Assembly: GCF_003958645.1 (NCBI RefSeq)
Contig: NZ_RXLO01000006.1
Location: 248,001-312,000 of the forward strand
Length of the DNA: 64,000 bases
Origin: Chitinophaga rhizosphaerae
GTDB taxonomy: Bacteria; Bacteroidota; Bacteroidia; Chitinophagales; Chitinophagaceae
Direction: 5' to 3'
Each line of letters opens with the position of its first letter. Position 1 is the stretch's first letter. Under the pieces are notes generated by a model that worked only from the letters and a program-made list of their open reading frames with translations, had not been told where the DNA came from and made no database searches. Below are positions 9,631 through 18,526 of the stretch, one piece after another. The position numbers and the translations under genes were made by a program.

Positions 9631-10503
9631 ATGCAATACATTTATGAGAATTTCACTTTTCCGCCCGACCAATCGTTTACCGTACGGTCGGAGATACTGG
9701 AAATAAAGAAATACACTGCGCTGAAATCGCATGTCAACTTCGAGATCGCGTTGCTGGAGAACTGCAGTGGCAAGCGTTTCATCGGTGATCATATCGAAGA
9801 TTTCGAGGGAACGGAGCTCGTGTTGCTCGGGAGTTACCTGCCGCATTGCTGGCAGTATTACACCACGCTCGACCCCATGATCCCGCCACAGGCAACGGTG
9901 ATCCATTTCTTCCCCGACTTCCTCGGGCAGCAATTCCTGGAAAAGCCCGAATCCAAGCAGATCAACGAGTTGTTTGCGCGCGCGGCGAAAGGGGTTTCGT
10001 TCTCGGGATATACCATCCAGACGGCCAAGCTCATCATGCAACAGATGCTGTTTTCTAGCGGGATGGCGCGCGTGGCGCTCATGCTCAGTTTGCTGGACAC
10101 ACTGGCCAATGCGGAACAGGCGCGGGTACTTTCTTCCCCGTTCTATAATTCCGTGGCTTCATCGGGCGAGGCGCAAAAGATCAATAAAGTGTTCGATTAT
10201 ATTTTCCAGCATTTCAGGGAAGAGATTTCACTGAAGGCAGTGGCGGATATTTTGCCCTTGTCGCCCGCCGCGTTCTGCCGGTATTTCAAAGCGCGGACCA
10301 ACCGTACGCTGATCGATTTCGTGAAGGAAGTGCGCATTGGCCATGCGGCCAAGCTGTTGCTGGAAAAGAAGCACAATGTAACGGAGGCCTGTTACATGAG
10401 CGGGTACAACAATCTATCCAATTTCAACAAGCATTTCAAGGAAGTAAAGGGCCTCTCGCCGAGGGATTTCATGCGGCAATACGACAACTCCGGCGGCCGT
10501 TGA
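9631..10503 (+). CDS. AraC-family transcriptional regulator with cupin-like sensor
   Basis: 290 residues from the chosen start (MQYIYENFTF). An ATG 28 codons upstream at 9547 is in frame, but the added residues are atypical and the family normally begins close to the cupin strand. The N-terminal half is a cupin-like ligand domain (FIGDHIEDFEGTELVLLG, then LPHCW). The C-terminal 100 residues carry two helix-turn-helix units (ISLKAVADILPLSPAAFCRY and VTEACYMSGYNNLSNFNKHF), the AraC/XylS DNA-binding domain. It is transcribed away from the SusCD locus across a 260-bp gap and ends flush against the mutarotase gene on the other strand. Control of the SusCD genes is an inference from position. Confidence 0.93.
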   Translation: MQYIYENFTFPPDQSFTVRSEILEIKKYTALKSHVNFEIALLENCSGKRFIGDHIEDFEGTELVLLGSYLPHCWQYYTTLDPMIPPQATVIHFFPDFLGQQFLEKPESKQINELFARAAKGVSFSGYTIQTAKLIMQQMLFSSGMARVALMLSLLDTLANAEQARVLSSPFYNSVASSGEAQKINKVFDYIFQHFREEISLKAVADILPLSPAAFCRYFKARTNRTLIDFVKEVRIGHAAKLLLEKKHNVTEACYMSGYNNLSNFNKHFKEVKGLSPRDFMRQYDNSGGR

Positions 10504-10908
10504 TCATTTATTTTCAAAATCATAGAAAGGCAATGCTTCCGTCCACGTCTGTCCGGGCAATGTTCCTTCCACCCCTCTCTGGTACCCCGCCATCAGCCGG
10601 TTCCATTCCGCGCAGCGCGGGTCGGATGCTTCGGCTTTCTTTCCCATTTCATTGAGATCGGCGCCCTCGGGCACGGTGATCACCATGACCAGCGTGTGCT
10701 GGCTGCGGAACATGCGGATCTGGCGATAGCCCGCTTTCTTAAACCCCTGCTCCACTTCCGGCCACACGGATTCGTGGTATTGGAGGTATTGCCGCAGCGA
10801 ATCGGCACCGGGCGTGATGTTGACCACGAAGACTTTCTCGGCCAGGCGCTCCTTCGTTCCGCAGGCGGCGAACACGAAAACGGACAGCAATACAATCATC
10901 CAACGCAT
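10504..10908 (-). CDS. RhaM-type sugar mutarotase, predicted lipoprotein
   Basis: 134 residues. Residues about 27-125 match the L-rhamnose mutarotase (RhaM) family: VFVVNITPGA, then YLQYHESVWPEV, whose His aligns with the catalytic His of RhaM (RHNPIWPEL in E. coli), then WNRLMAGYQ. The family interconverts alpha and beta anomers of L-sugars such as rhamnose or fucose. The protein begins MRWMIVLLSVFVFAACG, a lipoprotein signal with lipidated Cys16; typical RhaM is a cytosolic enzyme of about 104 residues. It is the last gene of a four-gene leftward operon, 15 bases after the symporter. A periplasmic mutarotase feeding the correct anomer to the symporter would fit. Confidence 0.85.
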   Translation of the reverse strand: MRWMIVLLSVFVFAACGTKERLAEKVFVVNITPGADSLRQYLQYHESVWPEVEQGFKKAGYRQIRMFRSQHTLVMVITVPEGADLNEMGKKAEASDPRCAEWNRLMAGYQRGVEGTLPGQTWTEALPFYDFENK

Positions 10909-10923
10909 AGAAATAGTTTTTGA

Positions 10924-12486
10924 TCAGGCGAAATAAAGGTAAATAAGGAACATCACAAGGGCCAGCAATCCCCACATCACCCACACACCCATACTGGTAC
11001 GGCCTCCCCGGCGCCATGATTCCGAAATCGACGGCAGGGCCTGCACGGCCGGAGGCTTGGTCATCAGCGTAACCGCCACCAACACCACCGACATGGCCAC
11101 GAAAAGATAAAATGAAAGCAGCATGAAATGCGGCCAGAATTCCTTCGAAGGGAAGCTCAGCACATGGCAAACGCCCACCAGCAGGCAAACCAGTCCGCCG
11201 CCGTACAACACCGTTTCCGCGGCCTGGCGGTTCACCCTTTTCCAGGCGATGCCGCCCACGAAAACGACCGACAACGGTGGCGCCAGGATCGATACCATGC
11301 CCTGGCTCAATTCAAAAAAGCCTTTCCCCGACCGGGAAAAAACCCAGGCCACACCAACCGCCAGCACCGCGGCCAGCAGGGTCGCCCACCGACCGGTAGT
11401 GCGTTTCGCCGTTTCATCCATTTCCCGGAAACGGGCCAGCACATCGAGCGTAAGCACGGTGCTGAACGAGTTGAGGCCCGAAGATACCGTATCGATCAAA
11501 GCCGCGATGAGCGCGGCGATGCACAGGCCCAGGAACCCGTGCGGCATCACCTGGCTCACGAGCGTGATATAGGCATTATCTGGCTGCGCGATGTCTTTAT
11601 ACAACACGTAACAAATAATCCCCGGAAGTATGAAAATGAACGGCATGAGGATTTTCAGCGCGGAAATGAAAATGGCACCGTACTGGCCTTCCTTCATACT
11701 CCTGCCTGCCAGCACCTTCTGCACGATCGTTTGGTCGGTACACCAGTAATATATCCCGACGACCGGGTACCCCAGCACCATCGCCACCCAGGAATATTCC
11801 GGGTCGGACGCGGGGCGGAAAAGCTGCCAGTAACTTCCCGGCGCGGCTTCCACGAGCGCCTGCACGCCCCCGGCCTTGCGCAGCGCGAGGTAAACGAGGA
11901 TAATGGAAGACAGGATGATGATCACCGACTGGAAAATACCCGTCCGCACCACCGCCTTCAATCCACCCACCGCCGTAAAACTCGCCGCAATAAGCGCCAC
12001 TACGGCCACGGCCTGCATGAGCGGTATATCGAATATCTGCGAGATGATCAGTCCGCCGGCATACAGCGCGCATCCCAGCCAGACGATCAAAATGGAAATG
12101 AGACTGTACCCCACGAGGAAATTGTACGAAGGCTTCCCGAACCTTGCCAGCAGGAATTGCGGCATGGTGTAGACTTTCGTGGAAATGTAATGCGGCAGGA
12201 AGAACATCGACATGAGGAAGATGAAGAACCATGCCAGCCATTCGAAGTTGCTGCCCACCATCCCCTGCGTGAAACCGATGCTCGCGAAGCCCACCAGCAT
12301 CGACGGGCCGGCGTTGGCGCTGAACAGCGAAAATCCGATCTGCCACCACGACAGCGACCGGCCTCCGAGGAAAATATCCTTGCCGGCTGCCTTGTTCCGG
12401 CTGTTCAGATAAAATCCGGTGGCCAGCAATGCAACTACGTAGAGCAGCAGCACTGCATAATCGGAAGATGCCAGGGAGATTTTCAA
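10924..12486 (-). CDS. Sodium:solute symporter (SSS/SLC5 family), probable sugar importer
   Basis: 520 residues with about 13 hydrophobic segments. The conserved SSS N-terminal region is clear: FLGGRSLSWWQIGFSLFSAN followed by GPSMLVGFASIGFTQG. An internal segment AALIAALIDTVSSGLNSFST matches the TM8 sodium-site region of the family. The start is a TTG: an in-frame stop lies two codons upstream, and the nearby ATG at 12497 opens only a four-codon frame, so TTG at 12486 is the best start. It sits between the dehydratase (18 bases upstream) and the mutarotase. Given those neighbours the solute is probably a monosaccharide or sugar acid imported with Na+. Confidence 0.93.
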   Translation of the reverse strand: MKISLASSDYAVLLLYVVALLATGFYLNSRNKAAGKDIFLGGRSLSWWQIGFSLFSANAGPSMLVGFASIGFTQGMVGSNFEWLAWFFIFLMSMFFLPHYISTKVYTMPQFLLARFGKPSYNFLVGYSLISILIVWLGCALYAGGLIISQIFDIPLMQAVAVVALIAASFTAVGGLKAVVRTGIFQSVIIILSSIILVYLALRKAGGVQALVEAAPGSYWQLFRPASDPEYSWVAMVLGYPVVGIYYWCTDQTIVQKVLAGRSMKEGQYGAIFISALKILMPFIFILPGIICYVLYKDIAQPDNAYITLVSQVMPHGFLGLCIAALIAALIDTVSSGLNSFSTVLTLDVLARFREMDETAKRTTGRWATLLAAVLAVGVAWVFSRSGKGFFELSQGMVSILAPPLSVVFVGGIAWKRVNRQAAETVLYGGGLVCLLVGVCHVLSFPSKEFWPHFMLLSFYLFVAMSVVLVAVTLMTKPPAVQALPSISESWRRGGRTSMGVWVMWGLLALVMFLIYLYFA

Positions 12487-12504
12487 ATATTATCCATTTA
12501 TGAT

Positions 12505-13677
12505 TTACAAAATGACATTCGGTCGATAGGCGGCCATATCCGCCGCGTCCCATGTTACGGAACGGGTGATTTTCCCGGCGTGTGACCAGTGATCCCAGTC
12601 GATGCGCACCGGCGACCCTTCGATATCCGGGAGCGACCAGCCGCCGGCGCGCCATTCCGGCCGGACGCTGAAATATTTCTCCAGTCCGGACATGATCGGG
12701 TACAGGTATTCCACGCGGCAGGAATCGGGCGCCGTGGCCATGAGGCCTGCCGTGTACAGGGAATATCCGCCGGAGGAAAAGTCGGCCCCGTTGCGAATGG
12801 CCATGTCGCGCACTTCCGCCCATTCGCGCACGCCGCCGATCTGGGTGGGCACGGGCTGGAGGTGTTTGACGCCGGCTTTCAGCAGCGTGGGGAACATCCG
12901 CGAAGTACGTTCCGATTCACCGAATGCCACTTTCACCGGCGAGCCAGCGCATACGCGATGGATGTGTTCCATGCCGGCGGAATGCACAGGTTCCTCGATC
13001 CAGGCGATGTTGCAGGCGGCGGTTTCGTCGAGGAAACGGAGCGCCTGGTCTGCATGCCAGACCTGGTTTACGTCTACGGCCAATTGCACATCGGGGCCCA
13101 GCAAGCTGCGTACGAACCGGACGCGCTCCGCATCTTCCTGCGGCCGCCCGCCGAAATCCTTGCCGATCTTCATTTTATAGCAATCTACGCCTTTCCCGAG
13201 GAAGAAATTGACTTCCGTTTCCAGTTGGGCGTAAGTATAATTGGTGCCGCCGCCACTGCCGTAGATCTTTACATCGTCTTTATCCGCACCGAGATAGCGG
13301 TGCAATGGCTGGCCGGCGCGCCTTGCGGCGAGATCGTGCAGGGCAAAATCGATTTGCCCCAGCATCGCGGCCGCGGCGCCGCGGAACCCTTCGTTGCGGA
13401 TCGACCAATATAGCTTATGGTATAATTCTTCGTAGGGAATACCTGCCCCATGCAGCAGGATCGGCAGGAAGCAGGATTCCAGGATATTGGTATAGCTGCT
13501 GAAAACCGGCGCTTCGCCGACGATGCCATGTTCGTCTTCCAGCGAGATCACCGCCAGGCCAAACGTGAGGAAAGGGCCCATGGTAGCGTCCTGGAAAGGC
13601 GTAACGGCCGGCACGGGCTCCAACACGGTAACTTTTACGCGGGTAATATTGAAAATCTGGTCGTTGATCTTGTTCAT
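12505..13677 (-). CDS. Enolase-superfamily (mandelate racemase/muconate lactonizing type) sugar-acid dehydratase-like protein
   Basis: 390 residues. Superfamily features seen: N-terminal capping domain to about 130, a (beta/alpha)7-beta barrel with the KxK motif K168-M-K170, and Mg ligands D202 (AVDVNQVW), E228 (WIEEPV) and E254 (AFGESE). In mandelate-racemase-type members an Asp and a His on later strands form a dyad; the aligned segments here read LQPVPTQIGG and DFSSGGYSLY, with neither residue at the expected place, so the chemistry may differ from classical sugar-acid dehydratases. Its ATG overlaps the stop of the aldo/keto reductase gene by 4 bases, so the two are translationally coupled. 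Dehydration of an aldonate made by that reductase is the likely role; the exact substrate is not determinable. Confidence 0.88.
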   Translation of the reverse strand: MNKINDQIFNITRVKVTVLEPVPAVTPFQDATMGPFLTFGLAVISLEDEHGIVGEAPVFSSYTNILESCFLPILLHGAGIPYEELYHKLYWSIRNEGFRGAAAAMLGQIDFALHDLAARRAGQPLHRYLGADKDDVKIYGSGGGTNYTYAQLETEVNFFLGKGVDCYKMKIGKDFGGRPQEDAERVRFVRSLLGPDVQLAVDVNQVWHADQALRFLDETAACNIAWIEEPVHSAGMEHIHRVCAGSPVKVAFGESERTSRMFPTLLKAGVKHLQPVPTQIGGVREWAEVRDMAIRNGADFSSGGYSLYTAGLMATAPDSCRVEYLYPIMSGLEKYFSVRPEWRAGGWSLPDIEGSPVRIDWDHWSHAGKITRSVTWDAADMAAYRPNVIL

Positions 13678-14567
13678 GTCAGTGATTTCTCCTTGCTCGA
13701 TTGTAGAATTTTTTGGGAAAGGATAGCTGGCAAAGGCCCGGCGGCGAAGTCGCCGAGGGTTGCCCGCAGTTCTTCCGGGTTAGACGGGCCGATGACGATG
13801 TTGAATTCCGGTGGAAAGGACAGCAGGAAGCGATGTGCCATGGCGCGCAGTTCGAGCCCTTCGCTTTCGGCCAGCTGGTGGAGGCTCCGGGCGGCGGCGA
13901 TGTCACTTTCGGGCAGCCATACGGGCGGATTGCGGGAGAATTCGGCGAACGGGCGGCCGAGGGCGCCCATGTTCAGCGGACTGGCGGCAAAGTAGCGCAT
14001 GCCGGCAGCGAGGGCCGCGGGCAGGGAGGTTTCCAGCGCCGGGGTGTGGCAGGCGTTGAGGCGGTTGTATTCCATCAGCACGCTGAAGGTATCGTCTACC
14101 AACCACGGCCAGGCGTACAGGGGCGGATTGCCGCCGATCCCGATCTGTCGGGCGTATCCGCGGTCTTTCAGTTCCACCATCACTTCCACCACCCTTTCGA
14201 ATTCGTGTTGCGGGATTTGTGCGGGATCGTGGAGGAAGAGAACGTCCAGCTCCGGGATACCCAGTTTTTCCAGCGAAGCCGCCACGCTGCGGAACATGGC
14301 GTCTCGGCTGTAATCGTAATGGCCGTCGTACGCCGTGGTCCCAGGCAACCGGCCTGCCTTGGAGCTGATGGCCGGCAACGGGCGCCGCCATTGCCGGAGC
14401 GCTTCACCGACGAACCGCTCGGCCTGCCCGTAGGCGGGTGCGGTATCTATCGCCCCGATGCCCAGTTCCATCGCCTGCAGCACCGTTTCAACGGACGCCG
14501 CGGGCTCCACCGGTCCCCAGATCCCGCCGATGCCGGCAGTGCCAAGTATTAACCGCTCAAATATCAT
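13674..14567 (-). CDS. Aldo/keto reductase, probable aldose (L-fucose/D-threo-aldose type) dehydrogenase
   Basis: 297 residues forming an AKR (alpha/beta)8 barrel. The catalytic tetrad is visible as D41 and Y46 (GIGAIDTAPAYGQAE), K70 (ISSKAG) and H113 (VLFLHDP). The family oxidises or reduces carbonyls with NAD(P)H; members of this subgroup oxidise aldoses such as L-fucose or D-arabinose to lactones. It is the first gene of the leftward operon and overlaps the dehydratase by 4 bases. With the mutarotase, symporter and dehydratase it suggests a non-phosphorylative sugar oxidation route. The lactonase and later steps of such a route are not next to it, so the pathway assignment is inference. 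Confidence 0.9.
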   Translation of the reverse strand: MIFERLILGTAGIGGIWGPVEPAASVETVLQAMELGIGAIDTAPAYGQAERFVGEALRQWRRPLPAISSKAGRLPGTTAYDGHYDYSRDAMFRSVAASLEKLGIPELDVLFLHDPAQIPQHEFERVVEVMVELKDRGYARQIGIGGNPPLYAWPWLVDDTFSVLMEYNRLNACHTPALETSLPAALAAGMRYFAASPLNMGALGRPFAEFSRNPPVWLPESDIAAARSLHQLAESEGLELRAMAHRFLLSFPPEFNIVIGPSNPEELRATLGDFAAGPLPAILSQKILQSSKEKSLT

Positions 14568-14819
14568 CCCGGGAATTTTTCAACATCATACGTTTATCAG
14601 TCTCTCCAAATGTACCTACGCACCTGCCAAATCCGCCAGATGCATTTTGACCAATTTACATGTTTTTTTGACGGAGCCGCCCACTGAATATGCAATCGAA
14701 TGTTGCGCAGGCAGACTGCTGTCCTCCGGAAAACCTGTCCGAAAACCGTAAAGAATCCCTAACTTGCCCGGCGAAACACAGATCAGTGAACAAGGCATGA
14801 GCACACATTAACGAGTCTC

Positions 14820-14850
14820 TTTGTTGTAAGCAATTTAACCGTACTATTTG
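14820..14850 (+). promoter_or_regulatory. Bacteroidota-type promoter candidate for the metalloprotease gene
   Basis: TTTG at 14820-14823 and TACTATTTG at 14842-14850, 18 bases apart, resemble the Bacteroidota -33 (TTG) and -7 (TAnnTTTG) elements, with one extra base in the -7 box. The leader to the ATG at 14865 would be short. Confidence 0.3.
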
Positions 14851-14864
14851 AAGCACAACGTCCT

Positions 14865-17800
14865 ATGAGCAAATTTTCGATCCGGAAGACCCTGTTCACC
14901 GGTTTCCTGCATATATTCGGCATCGCCTCTTTACACGCACAATCGACGCAACCGGTCTTCACCTGCGGTTCAGACATCCTCCTGGCCAAACTGCGCGACA
15001 ACCCTTCTTTCCGGATCCGCGAAACAGGTATGAACCAACGCATCCGCCAATTCGCGGCCGGCCCGCAAAGCAAAGCCGCCACGGATTATGTGTTGCCAGT
15101 CGTTTTTCATATCCTCAACGCCGACCCTGCCGCTATTACGGACGCCGATGTGGCGGCGGCACTCCAGCAACTGAACGACGCCTACGGCCAAACGGGCGCT
15201 TTCGCCGGGGCCAGGACCAACACCCGCATTCAGTTCTGCCTCGCCAAAACCGATCCCGACGGCGGTAAAACCACCGGCATCCTCCGCGCCAAAACCTACC
15301 TGGGCGATTTCGACGCCGATATGGAAGGCGGAGACGTTACCGCCATGGGCCGCTGGGACGGCAGCCGGTACGTCAATATCTGGGTGGTAGAAGACATCAA
15401 GTCCGAATTCATGCAAAACTTCGAATGCGGGAAATGGCGGCGGCTGAAAATGGGCGGATATGCCAGCGCAGGCGGAGATATCGTAGTGGCGGGGCTCGGT
15501 GTGGGCGTGCTGGCCCACGAAATGGGGCATTACCTCAGTTTGCTGCACACTTTCGCAGCGATGGACTGCAAGAATAACGATTGTGCAACGGATGGCGATA
15601 TGGTGTGCGATACGCCCCCGGATAAGTCCATCAACGGCGGTTTCGCCTGCAGCGATCCGGAGAACAGTTGTCATACCGATACTCTGTCCGGTTTCACGAC
15701 AGACGTACCCGACCTTCCCGACAACTTTATGGATTACGGCGGCGGCAGCGGTTGCGTGTCTTCTTTCACCGAAGGACAGGCCGAGCGGATGCGCAACTTC
15801 ATTGCCACCTCGCTTCCCGGGATGATCGGCAGCACCTTGTGCAGCGAGCCCTGTGCAGACGCGGTGGCGGCTGCATTTACGCGCGATATCGATTTCCCGG
15901 TAACGGGGAACACCGTTCAATTCACCAATACTTCCGCCGGCGCAACGCGGTACGAATGGTGGGTGAATGGTCAGCTCCAAGCCACCACAACGGATTTCAG
16001 CCTGCTTACAGATAAAAAACAAAACTACCATGTAGCGCTGCGGGCCTATACCGCTACCACGGGATGTTTCGCTACTTTTCATCAAACGGTGCAGGTAAGC
16101 TGCGGGGTGGTGGCGCGTTTTTACCCGGATAAAAGGAAAATCGCCTCGAAGGAACAGGTGGAACTGGATAGCATCCTTTTTACCAACCGTTCCGAAAACG
16201 CGACGGCTTTCCGGTGGTTGATGCAGAATGACAAGGGGATGATGGAACAATCGGTGAGCACAGACAAAGACCTCAAGTATATTTTCAAAGTGCCCGGCAC
16301 CTATACCCTACGGCTGGAAGCAACCGACGGCAGCTGTACCGACACCACGAATGCGTTCACTTTTACGGTAGATGATCCCACGGCCGATGGCGCCATTTAC
16401 GTCCGCTCGGTGGATTGTTACGAAAAGGACAAAATCCGCGTATCCCTGTATTTCTACAACTTCGGCTACAAGGAAATCCCGGCCAAAACGCCCGTTTCCT
16501 TCTACGACCGCGACCCGCGGCTGCCGGGAGCCCGGCTGCTGGGGAGCCCCTACCTCATCCCCTACGCCCTGAAAGGCAAATGCCCCTCCTACCTCGAAAC
16601 CACGATCATCGCCGCAGGCCGTTCGGATTTCGACACGGTGGTAGCGGTGCTCAACGATACGGGCAGCATCGTGCCGCTGACGTTCCCCAATACCGGGATC
16701 GATGAATCCAACTACGGCAACAACTTCAATTTTACCAAAAACTTCCGGTTCAGGGTGAAGATCGTTACGGACGAATTCACATTGCAGCCCGGCGAGCAGG
16801 TGACCTTTGCCCCGGAACCCGACCGCGGCGGCAACATCGCCGCCGGCAAATGGAGCCTGCCGGATGATCTCAGTTGCAGCGATTGCATCGGACCCGTTTT
16901 CACCGCGCCCTACCGGAAAGGAACGCAACTCATCAAAACATTCGTTGCGGAGAGCAAATACAAATGTTATGATACGGCCACCGTTACCCTGAACCTCCCT
17001 ATCGTGGACGATTACACGGTGAAGATCGATGGTTCGGAATGCGCGGCCGGCGGCCAGGTACACGTGGATTTCACGATCTGCAACCAGTACGCGAAGGGCA
17101 ACGTTCCCCCGGGCCTGGAAGTCGTATTTTATGACGGGGACCCGGCGCAGCCGGGGGCGAATCAACTGGGGACCGCTTTCAAGACCGGGCAGTTCAGCGG
17201 CGGCGCCTGTGAAACTTTCGACCGGGTGATCCCCGGAACGGCAACAGGCAAGCTCTTCGCGATCGTGAACCCCGGCGGTCCCGTGGCGGAAACGGGGCCC
17301 AACAACAACCTGCATTCAGCGCAGTACCAGGCACCGGTCGCTACCATCCATCCCGAAGACACGACCGTTATCCGCAAGCACAGCTATCCCTTACGTTTCA
17401 CCACGGAACATTTCTCTCCTGTCAGCTACCGCTGGAGTGTCGACAACGGTAGTTCCGAATTGAGCTGCCAAACCTGTCCGGCGCCGGATATCAGGGTACT
17501 GGACACGTCTGTCGTGAAGCTGGTGCTCACGAACCCGTTCGGCTGCACCACAACTGCTACCGCCAAATCGCAGCAATTCCCGGCCGATCTCACCATCAGC
17601 ATCCGCGACGTAAAATGTTACGACAACAACCGCACTTACGTCAAGTTCCAGGTGTGCATGCAAAACGGCTACGACGTGGTGTATGGCGGCATCCCGGTTA
17701 CGTTTTATGATGGACCGGCCGCCCGTGCATTGGCCACTACGTTCGTTCCTGCGTCTCAAACCGCCAATTGCGTCATTGCACAATTCATCATTCCGACACC

Positions 17801-18455
17801 GGCTTCCGGCGAAGTGGTGGCGCGGATAAACGATCCGGGGCAAACCACGGCATCTCCGCTCATCGAATCGGATTTTACCAATAATGTACATGCCGCGAAA
17901 CCCTTGCCATTTACCGTCAAATTCCCGGAACCCGGCTCGTTGGTATCGCCCAGGCCGGCTGGCCCGCTTCGCCTGCAACCCATTCTCACCGGCGGCCCCG
18001 CACGTAATTGGCAGTGGGAACCCGCGCCGGGACTGTCTTGCACAACATGCGAACAACCCATCGTCCACCGGACAGGCTCATCCATGCAATACCGCGTTAC
18101 CGCCACCAACGAATTTTTCTGTACTTCCACCGCTGTTTTCGACCTCAAAACCTTCATCCGCAAAACCGTCGAAATGCCCACCGCATTCTCACCCAACAAA
18201 GACGGCGTGAATGATGTGTTCTACGTGATCGGCAGCCTGAACATCAAAACCGTCAAGGATTTTATCATTTATGACCGATGGGGCAGATCGTTCTTCGAAA
18301 GACATAACATCCCGGCCAACGACCGGCAATTCGGCTGGGACGGAACCGGGATCAAAGGCCCGGCCAGTGCGGCCACCTATGTTTATTTCGTCCAGGTACT
18401 GCTGGACGACGACCGCATCGAATCGTTTACGGGAACGGTGACGCTTATCCGGTAA
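14865..18455 (+). CDS. Secreted M43-type (pappalysin/cytophagalysin-like) metalloprotease with T9SS type B sorting domain
   Basis: 1196 residues with a signal peptide (cleavage after SLHAQ). The zinc site is H218-E-M-G-H222-x5-H228 (HEMGHYLSLLH), and NFMDYG supplies the Met-turn, as in M43 peptidases. Beyond the protease (about 60-330) come PKD-like modules (NTSAGATRYEWWVNG; FTNRSENATAFRWLM), then three CARDB-like modules starting near VRSVDCYEKDKI, IDGSECAAGGQV and IRDVKCYDNNRT, alternating with Ig-like segments. The last 90 residues (PTAFSPNKDGVNDVFYVIG, YDRWGR) are the gliding-motility/CHU_C type B domain that directs T9SS export. It is monocistronic, divergent from the sugar operon. No strong terminator is seen before the convergent AraC gene. 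Confidence 0.92.
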   Translation: MSKFSIRKTLFTGFLHIFGIASLHAQSTQPVFTCGSDILLAKLRDNPSFRIRETGMNQRIRQFAAGPQSKAATDYVLPVVFHILNADPAAITDADVAAALQQLNDAYGQTGAFAGARTNTRIQFCLAKTDPDGGKTTGILRAKTYLGDFDADMEGGDVTAMGRWDGSRYVNIWVVEDIKSEFMQNFECGKWRRLKMGGYASAGGDIVVAGLGVGVLAHEMGHYLSLLHTFAAMDCKNNDCATDGDMVCDTPPDKSINGGFACSDPENSCHTDTLSGFTTDVPDLPDNFMDYGGGSGCVSSFTEGQAERMRNFIATSLPGMIGSTLCSEPCADAVAAAFTRDIDFPVTGNTVQFTNTSAGATRYEWWVNGQLQATTTDFSLLTDKKQNYHVALRAYTATTGCFATFHQTVQVSCGVVARFYPDKRKIASKEQVELDSILFTNRSENATAFRWLMQNDKGMMEQSVSTDKDLKYIFKVPGTYTLRLEATDGSCTDTTNAFTFTVDDPTADGAIYVRSVDCYEKDKIRVSLYFYNFGYKEIPAKTPVSFYDRDPRLPGARLLGSPYLIPYALKGKCPSYLETTIIAAGRSDFDTVVAVLNDTGSIVPLTFPNTGIDESNYGNNFNFTKNFRFRVKIVTDEFTLQPGEQVTFAPEPDRGGNIAAGKWSLPDDLSCSDCIGPVFTAPYRKGTQLIKTFVAESKYKCYDTATVTLNLPIVDDYTVKIDGSECAAGGQVHVDFTICNQYAKGNVPPGLEVVFYDGDPAQPGANQLGTAFKTGQFSGGACETFDRVIPGTATGKLFAIVNPGGPVAETGPNNNLHSAQYQAPVATIHPEDTTVIRKHSYPLRFTTEHFSPVSYRWSVDNGSSELSCQTCPAPDIRVLDTSVVKLVLTNPFGCTTTATAKSQQFPADLTISIRDVKCYDNNRTYVKFQVCMQNGYDVVYGGIPVTFYDGPAARALATTFVPASQTANCVIAQFIIPTPASGEVVARINDPGQTTASPLIESDFTNNVHAAKPLPFTVKFPEPGSLVSPRPAGPLRLQPILTGGPARNWQWEPAPGLSCTTCEQPIVHRTGSSMQYRVTATNEFFCTSTAVFDLKTFIRKTVEMPTAFSPNKDGVNDVFYVIGSLNIKTVKDFIIYDRWGRSFFERHNIPANDRQFGWDGTGIKGPASAATYVYFVQVLLDDDRIESFTGTVTLIR

Positions 18456-18526
18456 CCTTCCAAGGCTGTTATTGGTGCTGCTTTTCTCCTTTGCAACGGC
18501 ATGCGGCACAAAAACAAGTGACACCC

